Below are positions 45,618-54,714 of a DNA stretch of 64,000 nt, piece by piece (position 1 is the first letter of the stretch; every line of letters starts with the position of its first letter). The notes beneath the pieces are model-generated. The model worked only from the letters and a program-made list of their open reading frames with translations, did no database searches and was not told the DNA's origin. This stretch comes from an uncultured bacterium (GTDB lineage: Bacteria > Bacteroidota > Bacteroidia > Bacteroidales > Bacteroidaceae), in NCBI GenBank assembly GCA_905214625.1, contig CAJMMQ010000012.1, forward strand, positions 17,794-81,793, given 5' to 3'. Position numbers and translations under genes: made by a program.

Positions 45618-46562
45618 ATGCAGAAGCAAATTTTAATTCGTGAAGCCAAAGACTACTTTAACATCACCCTTGGGCTGATGCTCTATACGTTTGCGTTCAC
45701 CGTGTTCCTGCTGCCTTACAAAATCGTTACGGGAGGAATAGCCGGTATCGGCGCAATAGTATTCTATGCCACCAACTTTCCGGTGCAATACACATTCTTC
45801 ATCATCAACGCCGCGCTCATCGTGGCGGCACTAAAGATATTGGGCTGGCGCTTCCTTATGAAAACCATCTACGCCACCTTTGCGCTTACATTCCTGCTCG
45901 AAGTGGCTCAGGATATAGTGGTACAGCCCGACGGTTCGTTCTACAAGCTGCTCGGCGAGGGCAACGACTTCATGTCGCTCGTCATAGGATGTATGCTCAC
46001 CGGCACGGCGCTGGCCATAGTGTTCCTTAACAACGGAAGCACCGGAGGCACCGACATCGTGGCAGCATCAGTGAACAAATATCATAACATATCGCTCGGC
46101 AAGGTGCTCATCCTGGTTGACCTCTGCATCATAGGCAGCTGCTTGTTCATAGATACATTCGGACCGGTGGAGGTGAGATGCCAGAAAGTGGTGTTCGGTC
46201 TGTGCACCATGTTTGTAGAATGCCTAATGCTCGACTATGTGATGAACTGGCAAAGGCAGTCGGTGCAGTTCTTCATCTTCTCAAAGAAATATCAGGAAAT
46301 AGCCAATGCCATTGCCACCACTACCGACCACACCATAACAATACTTGACGGACACGGATGGTATACAGGCAAGGAGACCAAGGTGCTGTGCCTGCTGGCA
46401 AAGAAGAACGAGAGCGTAACGATATTCCGACTGATAAAGGTAATCGACCCCAACGCCTTTGTAAGCCAAAGCTCGGTTATCGGAGTCTATGGCGAAGGCT
46501 TTGACCAGATAAAGGTAAAAGTACCAAAAAAGATGAAAGACAAAACGCTCAAAGGCAAATGA
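45618..46562 (+). CDS. YitT family membrane protein (DUF161/DUF2179)
   Basis: 314 residues from the ATG at 45618 (MQKQILIREAKDYFNITLG). The open frame begins at 45573 but the extra 15 residues are not family-like. Five to six hydrophobic helices carry the glycine-rich repeats of the family (TGGIAGIGAIVFY and GSTGGTDIVAASVNKY). The C-terminal cytoplasmic DUF2179 domain covers roughly residues 220-300 (HTITILDGHGWYTGKETKVLCLLAKKNE). Transported substrate is unknown. It is followed 48 bp later by rdgB. Confidence 0.9.
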   Translation: MQKQILIREAKDYFNITLGLMLYTFAFTVFLLPYKIVTGGIAGIGAIVFYATNFPVQYTFFIINAALIVAALKILGWRFLMKTIYATFALTFLLEVAQDIVVQPDGSFYKLLGEGNDFMSLVIGCMLTGTALAIVFLNNGSTGGTDIVAASVNKYHNISLGKVLILVDLCIIGSCLFIDTFGPVEVRCQKVVFGLCTMFVECLMLDYVMNWQRQSVQFFIFSKKYQEIANAIATTTDHTITILDGHGWYTGKETKVLCLLAKKNESVTIFRLIKVIDPNAFVSQSSVIGVYGEGFDQIKVKVPKKMKDKTLKGK

Positions 46563-46610
46563 CGGCTACAGGCCGGAGCTCCGGGCGCACAGAGAAACAA
46601 TAAAGAAAAT

Positions 46611-47210
46611 ATGAAAATAGTTTTTGCAACAAACAACAAGAACAAGCTTGCCGAGATAAGAGAGATGCTCGGCGACAAGATAGAAGTGATGTCGCTCGCC
46701 GATATAAACTGTCATGAGGACATACCCGAAACAGCCGACACGCTTGAGGGCAACGCCCTGCAGAAGGCCCGCTACGTGTTTGACAAATACGGCATGGGCT
46801 GCTTTGCCGACGACACAGGGCTTGAGGTTGACGCACTGGGAGGCGAGCCGGGAGTGTATTCGGCACGCTATGCCGGCGGCGAAGGGCACGACAGCGAGGC
46901 CAACATGGCAAAGCTGATGCAGAAACTCGGCGACAACGACAACCGCAAGGCGCGCTTCCGCACGGTGATAGCACTGATAACGGGCAGCGGAGATGACGGC
47001 GTAAAGCTGTTTGAAGGCGTGGCTGAAGGCGACATAATACGCGAGAAGAGGGGAGGGGAAGGCTTCGGCTACGACCCCATATTCCGTCCCGAAGGCTACG
47101 ACAAGACATTTGCCGAACTTGGGCATGAGATAAAGAACAAGATATCTCACCGCGCCAGGGCCGTACAGAAACTTGTAGAATATCTTAAACAGGCAAGCGG
47201 CAGCAAATAG
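46611..47210 (+). CDS. rdgB: Non-canonical purine NTP pyrophosphatase (RdgB/HAM1)
   Basis: A 199-residue enzyme that hydrolyses dITP/ITP/XTP to monophosphates and keeps deaminated purines out of DNA. It begins [16 protein letters not shown], has the active-site block [26 protein letters not shown] at about residues 64-89, and the [22 protein letters not shown] segment that positions the base. The length is standard. It lies 48 bp after the YitT gene and is probably co-transcribed. Confidence 0.97.
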   Translation: MKIVFATNNKNKLAEIREMLGDKIEVMSLADINCHEDIPETADTLEGNALQKARYVFDKYGMGCFADDTGLEVDALGGEPGVYSARYAGGEGHDSEANMAKLMQKLGDNDNRKARFRTVIALITGSGDDGVKLFEGVAEGDIIREKRGGEGFGYDPIFRPEGYDKTFAELGHEIKNKISHRARAVQKLVEYLKQASGSK

Positions 47211-47352
47211 CCGCCTGCCTGCATTTGTATATAATCCATGTCTGCCTGAGCACTTAACGGCAGACATCATCACATATTAAGACACCAAAAAACAATATCA
47301 CAGCGCAAAGAATTTTTGCGTAAGATAAAACAAATCTTACTTGCCGGCGTTA

Positions 47353-47360
47353 TATCTTTG
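47353..47360 (+). promoter_or_regulatory. -7 element of the porZ-like gene
   Basis: TATCTTTG lies 33 bp before the ATG. Just upstream (47320-47340) is an inverted repeat GTAAGAT-AAAACAA-ATCTTAC that could be an operator. Confidence 0.5.
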
Positions 47361-47393
47361 AGCAACAAGCCATAAGCTATAAACAAAATAAAT

Positions 47394-49517
47394 ATGCGAA
47401 ACGTAAACATACATACCCTCAGACATATTATCTTATGTTTCATGCCGTGCCTATTTCTGTTATTTGCGGCTCCAAAATCCACAATAAATGCCGCCAGCAC
47501 CGACGGCTGGACCCTATATCCCAGCTACAGCAACATTACAGAAATAGAGCCTACGGGCAAGGAGGTGTATGTGCTGGCATCCAACAGCCTGTTTTCGTAT
47601 AACCCAACCGACGGCCTTATAACGACATACGACAAGACAAACCTGCTGTCGGACATCGAGGCCACGCACATAGCATGGTCTAAATCTACAGGCAAACTTA
47701 TCGTAACATACACAAACTCCAACATCGACCTCATTTCAAGAGACGGCAAAGTGACCAACGTGCCCGACCTGTACATGAAAGAAGCTACCTACGACAAAAC
47801 CATAAACAACATATACCTCTACGACAAATACGCATATCTGTCAACGGCTTTCGGCATTGTGAAGATGAACGTAAGCAACGGAAGCATATCAGACTCGTAT
47901 CAGCTCGGCTTCCCGGTTGACTACTGCTACATAGAGGGCAACTACATATATGCCGCGTCGAGCATACAGGGCACATATAGAGGAAACATGCAGGACAACC
48001 TGCTGGACAAAAGCAACTGGAGCCGCACGGGCGAATATGTGGCGCAGAACGTTGACCGCACAAAGGTTTACGACCAGTCAGCAAATCTATGGTGGACAAA
48101 AAACGATGAAGGAAAGCTGACATGCTATAAGCTGGACGAATACAACCAGCCGGTGTATATAACCGAAGGCGTTGCGCCCGACGGGCCCGCGTCGAACAAC
48201 TTTTACCGGATATATCTTAACAACGGCAGCCTCTACGGCGTGGGCGGCCTGTGGTCGCAGGAAACCGACGGCAACCGTCCGGGCGAGATTCACGTATGGA
48301 ACGGCGACAGCTGGTCGGAGTTTGAGAAAGTTACTTATGACGAAATAGGGCACAACTATGTAGATGTTCTATGCCTCGACTTCGACCCCACAACAAGCGG
48401 ACACGTCATGGCCGGAGCCAAGAGCGGCATGTACGAGTTTCAGAACGGCAAGTTCATAAAGCATTACAACTATGACAACAGCGAACTGAAATCGGCCGTA
48501 GACCCTTCATCAAAAGACTATACCATCGTTACATCAGTAAAATACGACGCTGCCGGAAACCTGTGGGCACTCAATTCTCACGTCGGCAACAGCATTAAAA
48601 GCATGTCGAAGAGCGACGGCAAATGGACAACATACCAACACTCAGAATTCTCGAAGGAAAACAGTTTCGACCTTCAAAAACTTTTTATCAGCAAAACCAA
48701 CGGCAAAATGTGGTTTGTAAACAACAACTACAACAACACTATTCTTTATTCATACGACTATACTAACGACGTTCTGACCAAATACGGGCCAAGCATCATA
48801 AATCAAGACGGAACGAATATTTCAGCCAACTATATTTTCAGTCCGGTAGAAGACAAGGACGGCAACGTATGGATTGGCACAAACGTAGGCCCCGTTTATC
48901 TCTCGGCAAGCGCCATACAGAGCGGCTCAACATATTTTACTCAGCACAAGGTTCCGCGCAACGACGGCACCAACTATGCCGACTATCTGCTCTCGGGCAT
49001 CGACGTGCGCGCCATTGCCATTGACGGCGGCAACCGCAAGTGGATAGGAACCAACGCCAACGGAGTGTTTCTTATCAGCGACGACAACAACACACAGGTA
49101 AGCCACTTTACCACGGACAACTCTCCGCTGCCGTCGAACCTGATACAAGACATCGCCATCGACGGCACTACCGGCCGCGTATATTTCGCCACCGACAAGG
49201 GTCTGTGCTCTTACATGAGCGACGCAACAGAGCCGGCAGACGAGATGACAAAAGACAATGTGTACGCATACCCAAATCCTGTAAGGCCCGACTACAGCGG
49301 CCCGATAACCATAACCGGACTCACATACGACGCCGACGTTAAGATCGTAACGGCCAACGGAGTCCTTGTAAACAAGGGTACAAGCACGGGAGGCTCGTAC
49401 ACATGGGACGGATGCGACCTCAACGGCAAGCGCGTGGCCTCGGGCGTATATATGGTTCAGACGGCCACATCTACAGGCGACAAGGGCACCGTGTGCAAGA
49501 TAGCCATAGTTAACTGA
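47394..49517 (+). CDS. porZ: PorZ-like type IX secretion system surface protein
   Basis: 707 residues with a signal peptide (about residues 1-34) and WTLYPSYSNITEIEPTGKEVYVLASNSLFSYNP at the start, matching the PorZ opening. The body is built from beta-propeller repeats (WGxDGxxW-like elements such as KDGNVWIGTNVGPVYLS and NRKWIGTNANGVFLIS). The C-terminal 85 residues form a T9SS sorting-type beta-sandwich (VYAYPNPVRPDYSGP, then LNGKRVASGVYMVQT). In Porphyromonas gingivalis PorZ delivers anionic LPS to the PorU sortase. The following glycosyltransferase operon would fit that role. Confidence 0.78.
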   Translation: MRNVNIHTLRHIILCFMPCLFLLFAAPKSTINAASTDGWTLYPSYSNITEIEPTGKEVYVLASNSLFSYNPTDGLITTYDKTNLLSDIEATHIAWSKSTGKLIVTYTNSNIDLISRDGKVTNVPDLYMKEATYDKTINNIYLYDKYAYLSTAFGIVKMNVSNGSISDSYQLGFPVDYCYIEGNYIYAASSIQGTYRGNMQDNLLDKSNWSRTGEYVAQNVDRTKVYDQSANLWWTKNDEGKLTCYKLDEYNQPVYITEGVAPDGPASNNFYRIYLNNGSLYGVGGLWSQETDGNRPGEIHVWNGDSWSEFEKVTYDEIGHNYVDVLCLDFDPTTSGHVMAGAKSGMYEFQNGKFIKHYNYDNSELKSAVDPSSKDYTIVTSVKYDAAGNLWALNSHVGNSIKSMSKSDGKWTTYQHSEFSKENSFDLQKLFISKTNGKMWFVNNNYNNTILYSYDYTNDVLTKYGPSIINQDGTNISANYIFSPVEDKDGNVWIGTNVGPVYLSASAIQSGSTYFTQHKVPRNDGTNYADYLLSGIDVRAIAIDGGNRKWIGTNANGVFLISDDNNTQVSHFTTDNSPLPSNLIQDIAIDGTTGRVYFATDKGLCSYMSDATEPADEMTKDNVYAYPNPVRPDYSGPITITGLTYDADVKIVTANGVLVNKGTSTGGSYTWDGCDLNGKRVASGVYMVQTATSTGDKGTVCKIAIVN

Positions 49518-49591
49518 CGAAAGCCTGCAACAAGAATACATGCAATTTAATTTTCCAAAAAGCACGTAAGACAATAATCCTGATACGTAAA

Positions 49592-50302
49592 ATGATTTCA
49601 GTCTGCATAGCAACATACAACGGTGAAAAGTTTATCAAACAGCAAATCAGCTCGATAATAAACCAACTGGGAGAAGAAGACGAGATTATAGTGTCTGATG
49701 ACGGCTCTGCAGACTCAACGGTAAACGTAATAAAAAATATTGGCGACAGGCGGATAAAGATAATTGAAGGGCCGGGCAGAAAATCGCCCGCATGGAACTT
49801 TGAGAATGCCTTGAGACACGCCAAAGGCGACTACATATTCCTCGCTGACCAGGATGACGTGTGGAAACACGGCAAGGTGGGCACATGCCTGCAATGGCTC
49901 GGGCGATACGACTGCGTTGTCAGCGATGCCGAGATGACCGACGAAAGTCTCAACCTGACAGAGGAATCTTACTACAAGGTGCATTCCACCAGACCTTCAC
50001 GCCTTTACAATACACTTGTAAAAAACGGATACATGGGCTGCTGCATGGCTTTCACAAGGCGAGTGCTCGAAGCCTCGCTGCCGTTTCCGCCTGACATACC
50101 CATGCACGACATATGGATAGGCAACGTGGCAGCCTACAAATTCAGCGTAAAGTTTATACCCGACAAACTGGTAATGTTTCGCTGCCACGGCAACAACAGC
50201 TCGTTTACGGCAGCAAAAAAGAGCGGCAACTCAATTTTCCGCATGCTGATGATAAGATTGACTGTGATAAAACGTTTGGCTGCTAAATTGTTATTTTCAT
50301 GA
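49592..50302 (+). CDS. GT2-family glycosyltransferase
   Basis: A 236-residue GT-A enzyme: ISVCIATYNGEKFIKQQISSI opens, EIIVSDDGSADSTVNVI holds the nucleotide-binding Asp pair, and LADQDDVWKHGK is the DxD-like metal site. MHDIWIGNVAAYK near residue 170 is typical of rhamnosyl- or galactosyl-type enzymes. It is slightly short for GT2. First gene of a three-gene operon: its stop overlaps the next start by ATGA. It probably builds a surface glycan. Confidence 0.9.
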   Translation: MISVCIATYNGEKFIKQQISSIINQLGEEDEIIVSDDGSADSTVNVIKNIGDRRIKIIEGPGRKSPAWNFENALRHAKGDYIFLADQDDVWKHGKVGTCLQWLGRYDCVVSDAEMTDESLNLTEESYYKVHSTRPSRLYNTLVKNGYMGCCMAFTRRVLEASLPFPPDIPMHDIWIGNVAAYKFSVKFIPDKLVMFRCHGNNSSFTAAKKSGNSIFRMLMIRLTVIKRLAAKLLFS

Positions 50303-51210
50303 AACTAAGTATAATCATACCCGTCTACAATGTGGAAAAAACACTTGAACGATGCGTTGAGAGCGTGCTGTCGCAGGGCATCGACAACTATGAGATATTG
50401 CTCATAGACGACGGCTCTACCGACAAGAGCGGCAAATTGGCCGACAAAACAGCATCTTTCAGCAAGCAAACCACGGCCTTTCACAAGCCAAACGGTGGCC
50501 TTTCAGACGCACGCAACTACGGCATAAGCCGGGCAACGGGCGATTATATAACATTTGTAGACAGCGACGACTTTGTAACCAAAGGCACTTACGCCAAACT
50601 GATGGCCGTGTTGAACGAGCATCCCGAATACGACATACTTGAATATCCCGTGCTGCAAAACTCAGGATGCAGCAACCAACGGATATTCAATCCCGGTACA
50701 AAGGTGTACGACAATGCGCTCGACTGGCTGTCGGAGCATGGACTTGAACACTGCTGGGCATGGAACAAGATTTACAGGAAAGAACTTTTTAACACGGTAC
50801 GATTCCCAAAAGGAAAGGTCTATGAGGATGTCTACACCATAGCAAACCTGATAAAACTACAGCCTACAATAGCCACAACAAGCCGCGGCATGTATCATTA
50901 CTGCTGGAACGGAAACGGCATAGGAGCAAAAGAGGCACAAAACGGACTTACCTCGCTGCTTGAGGCGCAGATAAGCCTTACCACCACCCTCGGACTCGAC
51001 ACACGCGAAAAGCGCTGGCACAGGCTGTATCTCAACATGCTTACGTCGCAGCTCTATTCATACAGAAAAACCGGAAACATCATGCTTTGGCCGCAGCGCA
51101 TACAGATAAGAAGGTATGCCGGAAACAAAGACTGGATAAAAGCCGCAATGCTCAACGTTTTCGGACTCAGACTTTCGTGCAGAATATTTAAACTCATCTC
51201 AGGACAATGA
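50299..51210 (+). CDS. GT2-family glycosyltransferase
   Basis: 303 residues: LSIIIPVYNVEKTLERCVESVL, LLIDDGSTDKSG, KPNGGLSDARNYGI and FVDSDDFV are all textbook GT-A/GT2 motifs (the last holds the catalytic metal DxD). Residues about 195-300 are a helical acceptor-binding tail. It overlaps both neighbours by 4 bp (ATGA), showing tight translational coupling. Sugar specificity is not readable. Confidence 0.92.
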   Translation: MKLSIIIPVYNVEKTLERCVESVLSQGIDNYEILLIDDGSTDKSGKLADKTASFSKQTTAFHKPNGGLSDARNYGISRATGDYITFVDSDDFVTKGTYAKLMAVLNEHPEYDILEYPVLQNSGCSNQRIFNPGTKVYDNALDWLSEHGLEHCWAWNKIYRKELFNTVRFPKGKVYEDVYTIANLIKLQPTIATTSRGMYHYCWNGNGIGAKEAQNGLTSLLEAQISLTTTLGLDTREKRWHRLYLNMLTSQLYSYRKTGNIMLWPQRIQIRRYAGNKDWIKAAMLNVFGLRLSCRIFKLISGQ

Positions 51211-52295
51211 AGATAGCATACGTTATTGAAGACTTTTATATAGGCGGCGGAGTTGAGCGCATAATATCCGAAAAGGCCAACATAATGTCGGCACAGTGGG
51301 GGCACGACATAACGCTGATATCAATATACCGCGACACGCCGCGGCAGACATACCGCCTCGACAATAACGTAAAACTGCTTTTTCTCAACGTGCCAATGGC
51401 TGCAAAAAGCAGCAGCAAAACCATAAAAGCCTTCAGCCGGATAACAACGCTCGCAAGAGCGGCCGTGAGGCTAAACAGCGCTCTTGCGCAGATAAATCCC
51501 GACATAATTTTCTTTGCAACCACGCTAAGCGCGCTGCTGCTGCCTCTGTGCAACATCAGGGCAAAAAAGGTTTTTGAGTCGCACTCGGCGCGCATGTTCA
51601 CCCCCTACAGCCGCCTGTTCGGCTTTATGGAGCGCAGGGCCGATGCCGTGGTGTGCCTCACGCAGGACGACGCACGCGAATATAAAGGCGCAAGAAGGGT
51701 GGAGGTGATACCCAACTTTGCAGACAATCCCGGCAAGCATGTTGACAACTATGCCGTAAAGAAGGCCATAGCCGTTGGACGGCTTGAGCACGTCAAGGGC
51801 TTCGACATGCTTATTGACTGCTGGAAAGAGGTGGCCAAGGCGCATCCCGACTGGCAGCTCGACATCTACGGCGAAGGCTCGCTGCACGAAGAGCTGCAAA
51901 GGCAGATAACACGGTGCGGACTCGAAGGCAGGGTGGTGCTGCGCGGAAGGTGCGAAAACATGACCGAGGCATACACCGGACACAGCCTGCACATAATGTC
52001 GTCGAGATACGAGGGACAGCCCATGACGCTCATTGAGGCACAGGCATGCGGACTGCCGTCGGTGGTGTTCAACTTCAACTACGGCGCGAAGGATATAGTA
52101 AGCAACGGCTACAACGGCATTATTGTGCCTCAGAACGACTTAAATGCGCTGAGCGGTGCAATTGTCCAAATGGCCGGCGACGAGGCTCTCAGGGCAAAAT
52201 ATGGGGTCAACGCGCGCCTTACGGCCGACAGATTCGACCGCGACAGGATAATGGAGAAATGGAGACAGCTCATCAACAGGCTGTGTGCCGAATAA
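51207..52295 (+). CDS. GT4-family glycosyltransferase
   Basis: A 362-residue GT-B enzyme. The N-terminal Rossmann half starts IAYVIEDFYIGGGVERII. The C-terminal half has GRLEHVKGFDMLIDCW and the donor-binding block SSRYEGQPMTLIEAQACGLPSVVF, containing the conserved EGxPxxLxEA motif. Third gene of the operon, overlapping the second by 4 bp. The family transfers hexoses or sugars from nucleotide donors during LPS or capsule synthesis. Confidence 0.93.
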   Translation: MKIAYVIEDFYIGGGVERIISEKANIMSAQWGHDITLISIYRDTPRQTYRLDNNVKLLFLNVPMAAKSSSKTIKAFSRITTLARAAVRLNSALAQINPDIIFFATTLSALLLPLCNIRAKKVFESHSARMFTPYSRLFGFMERRADAVVCLTQDDAREYKGARRVEVIPNFADNPGKHVDNYAVKKAIAVGRLEHVKGFDMLIDCWKEVAKAHPDWQLDIYGEGSLHEELQRQITRCGLEGRVVLRGRCENMTEAYTGHSLHIMSSRYEGQPMTLIEAQACGLPSVVFNFNYGAKDIVSNGYNGIIVPQNDLNALSGAIVQMAGDEALRAKYGVNARLTADRFDRDRIMEKWRQLINRLCAE

Positions 52296-52384
52296 GCACA
52301 AACAGTCAGGCAGCTTAGGCTTAATTATGCAAACAATGCCTGTCGGCGGAATTATTTTGAGCGGCATGCCGGTGGTTACTGTTT

Positions 52385-52473
52385 CAAACGGTGCCTTTTC
52401 AGCCTGCAATACACGGCTTTTCGTCTCGTGAAAAGTCACCTTTTACACCATGAAAGGATATCTTTTGCCTGCC
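52385..52473. repeat. 22-bp-period intergenic element, copy 7
   Basis: Units start at about 52385, 52407, 52430 and 52452; one step is 23 instead of 22 bp. Cores: CGGTGCCTTTT, ACACGGCTTTT, AAGTCACCTTTT, AAGGATATCTTTT. Apart from a TATCTTTG box at 52623 the remaining 52296-52658 gap is empty. Confidence 0.75.
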
Positions 52474-52622
52474 CGCCGGAAACAGGCTGAAACCGTAAGT
52501 AAAAGTATCGGAAATGCAACAAACCGTAAGCCTCTGCCACAAAGGGGGCACAAATAATTCAGCCAACGGGCAAAACATATAAAACTGTACATGGGCATTA
52601 TAACAGATTTGGGTTAATTTCA

Positions 52623-52630
52623 TATCTTTG
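52623..52630 (+). promoter_or_regulatory. -7 element of the AlkD-like gene
   Basis: TATCTTTG lies 29 bp before the ATG and matches TAnnTTTG. Confidence 0.5.
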
Positions 52631-52658
52631 CAAACATCAAACATATCAAGAACAATCT

Positions 52659-53369
52659 ATGGACAACAGTAAATACGAAACAATTACAGGCGAGATGATG
52701 GCCCTGGCCGACGACAACAAGCGCGAGGTGCTGCAGCGTTTCTTCAAGACAGGCGAAGGCGAATATGGCTGCGGCGACAAGTTTCTGGGCATTAAGGTGC
52801 CCGTGACGCGGGGCGTGGCTAAGAAGCATAAGGATGCCGGACTTAGCGTTATAAAAAGGCTGATGCAGTCGGAATGGCACGAAATAAGGCTGTGCGCACT
52901 GCTTATAATGGTTGAGAAGATGAAGAAGGCAGGAGCCGACGAACGGCGCGAGCTGGCCGAAACGTATCTTTCGGTGACGGAGCGCATAAACAACTGGGAC
53001 CTCGTTGACCTCAGCGCGCCGCAGATTGTGGGGTGCTATCTGCTCGACAAGCCGCGCGACCTGCTCTACACCCTGGCCGATAGCCCGCTCCTGTGGGACA
53101 ACCGCATAGCCATGGTGGCCACCTATGCCTTTATAAAGAGGGGCGACCTCGACGACACGTTCGCGCTGGCGCTGCGCCTTATGCGCCATCCACACGAGCT
53201 TATGCACAAGGCCGTGGGCTGGATGCTGCGCGAAGCCGGCAAGCGCAACATAACAATGCTAAGAGATTTTGTCTACCTTCACCGTGCCGAAATGCCGCGC
53301 ACAATGCTACGCTATGCCATCGAGAAGTTTCCCGAAGCCGAGCGCAAGCTGATTCTGAAGATGCGGTGA
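52659..53369 (+). CDS. AlkD-like DNA alkylation repair protein
   Basis: A 236-residue all-helical HEAT-repeat glycosylase-like protein. GDKFLGIKVPVTRGVAKKH opens the conserved region, NNWDLVDLSAPQIVG contains the WD(L/S)D motif, and ELMHKAVGWMLREAGKR is the C-terminal family hallmark. AlkD-type enzymes remove bulky 3- and 7-alkylpurines without base flipping. The length matches the family. Monocistronic. Confidence 0.92.
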   Translation: MDNSKYETITGEMMALADDNKREVLQRFFKTGEGEYGCGDKFLGIKVPVTRGVAKKHKDAGLSVIKRLMQSEWHEIRLCALLIMVEKMKKAGADERRELAETYLSVTERINNWDLVDLSAPQIVGCYLLDKPRDLLYTLADSPLLWDNRIAMVATYAFIKRGDLDDTFALALRLMRHPHELMHKAVGWMLREAGKRNITMLRDFVYLHRAEMPRTMLRYAIEKFPEAERKLILKMR

Positions 53370-53550
53370 GCCGCCTCAAAAGGCCGCGGCGCAAGCCTTA
53401 TTACATGTAAGCACATATACCGCAACGTTAAAATGAGTTGCTGAAAATAAACCTTTTTTGTCGTTATTCATCTAATTTTAATGAGCATGCTGATGCTGCT
53501 TGCATGCACTTACAACGGCATATATTGACAAACAACAAACTTTACATTAT

Positions 53551-54711
53551 ATGAAAACAAGAATAATAATGATGGCTCTGACAGCGGCTTTTGCATTTAC
53601 GGCCATGACACCGGCGCACGGACAGGGCAAGAAAACAAGTCAGACTAAAACAAACAAGAAAAACGACAAGACAAAGAAAACCTACAAGACGTGGACATCG
53701 TGGGCGGCCCACCTGGAGCCCGACTTCTTCACCACGGCCGAGGCGTCGCGCATAGGCGACAATCTGCTCCTCTATCAGCAAACAACGGGCGGATGGCCAA
53801 AGAACATAGACATGGCCAAGGAGCTTACCGACGAAGAGAAACAGAAGGTGGAGGCGGAGAAAACCGTTGTGAAGCACAGCACGATAGACAACCGCGCCAC
53901 GTCAACCGAGATAATTTACCTGTCGAAACTGTTCAACGCCACCGGCACCGGCAAATACAAGGATGCGGTTATCAAGGGCATGCAGTATCTCTTTGAGGCG
54001 CAATACGACAACGGCGGATGGCCGCAGTATTATCCCTACAAAAAAAGATACTACACCCATATAACATATAACGACGACGCCATGATTAACGTAATGAAGA
54101 TTATGCGCGACGCAAGCCTTGGCAAAGCCCCATTTGCCTTTCTGCCGGACAGCATTAAACTGAAGGCCAAAACAGCGCTCGAAAAGGGCATCGACTGCAT
54201 ACTGAAAACGCAGTATGTGCAGAACGGCAAGCTAACAGTGTGGTGTGCGCAGCACGACGAACAAACACTGCTGCCGGCAAACGCGCGCGCCTTCGAGCTG
54301 GCATCGCTCAGCGGACAGGAGTCTGACGACATTGTGCTCTTCCTCATGTCGCTGTCAAAGCCCTCGCAGGCCATAGTAAACAGCATAGAGGCCGCCGTAG
54401 AGTGGTTCAGGCAGACCGAGATTGACGGCCAGAAGATAGAGCGTTTTGTCAACAGCGACGGCAAGAACGACTGGCGTATAGTGGCATGTGCCGACGGCGA
54501 AGACTGCAAGCCGCTGTGGGCACGCTTCTACACACTTGACGGCAACCGCCCCTTCTTCTGCGACCGCGACGGCATCATGAAGTTCAGCGTAAGCGAGATT
54601 GGACACGAGCGCCGCAACGGCTACAGCTGGTACAACTCCGACGCACTGAAGGTGTTCAAGAAATATGAGCAGTGGAGCAAGAAATACGGAAAAAACAAGA
54701 CGGAGGACTGA
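53551..54711 (+). CDS. Secreted pectate lyase, PL10 type
   Basis: 386 residues from the ATG at 53551 (MKTRIIMMALTAAFAFTAMTPAHG signal peptide; the upstream in-frame start at 53500 adds non-signal residues). A Lys-rich linker (KKTSQTKTNKKNDKTKKT) follows. GGWPKNIDM, STIDNRATSTEI, GGWPQYYP, ITYNDDAMINVM and QDNEQT-like CAQHDEQTLLP are PL10 (alpha/alpha-toroid) pectate-lyase motifs. It cleaves polygalacturonate. The GYF-domain gene begins 3 bp after its stop, implying an operon. Confidence 0.9.
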   Translation: MKTRIIMMALTAAFAFTAMTPAHGQGKKTSQTKTNKKNDKTKKTYKTWTSWAAHLEPDFFTTAEASRIGDNLLLYQQTTGGWPKNIDMAKELTDEEKQKVEAEKTVVKHSTIDNRATSTEIIYLSKLFNATGTGKYKDAVIKGMQYLFEAQYDNGGWPQYYPYKKRYYTHITYNDDAMINVMKIMRDASLGKAPFAFLPDSIKLKAKTALEKGIDCILKTQYVQNGKLTVWCAQHDEQTLLPANARAFELASLSGQESDDIVLFLMSLSKPSQAIVNSIEAAVEWFRQTEIDGQKIERFVNSDGKNDWRIVACADGEDCKPLWARFYTLDGNRPFFCDRDGIMKFSVSEIGHERRNGYSWYNSDALKVFKKYEQWSKKYGKNKTED

Positions 54712-54714
54712 CGT

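Noticed and set aside
50466..50503. 22-bp-element-like units inside the second glycosyltransferase gene (CCTTT at 50477 and 50499, 22 bp apart)
   Set aside because: It coincides with the conserved KPNGGLSDARN motif of GT2 enzymes, so coding constraint and chance are the simpler explanation; only two units are visible.
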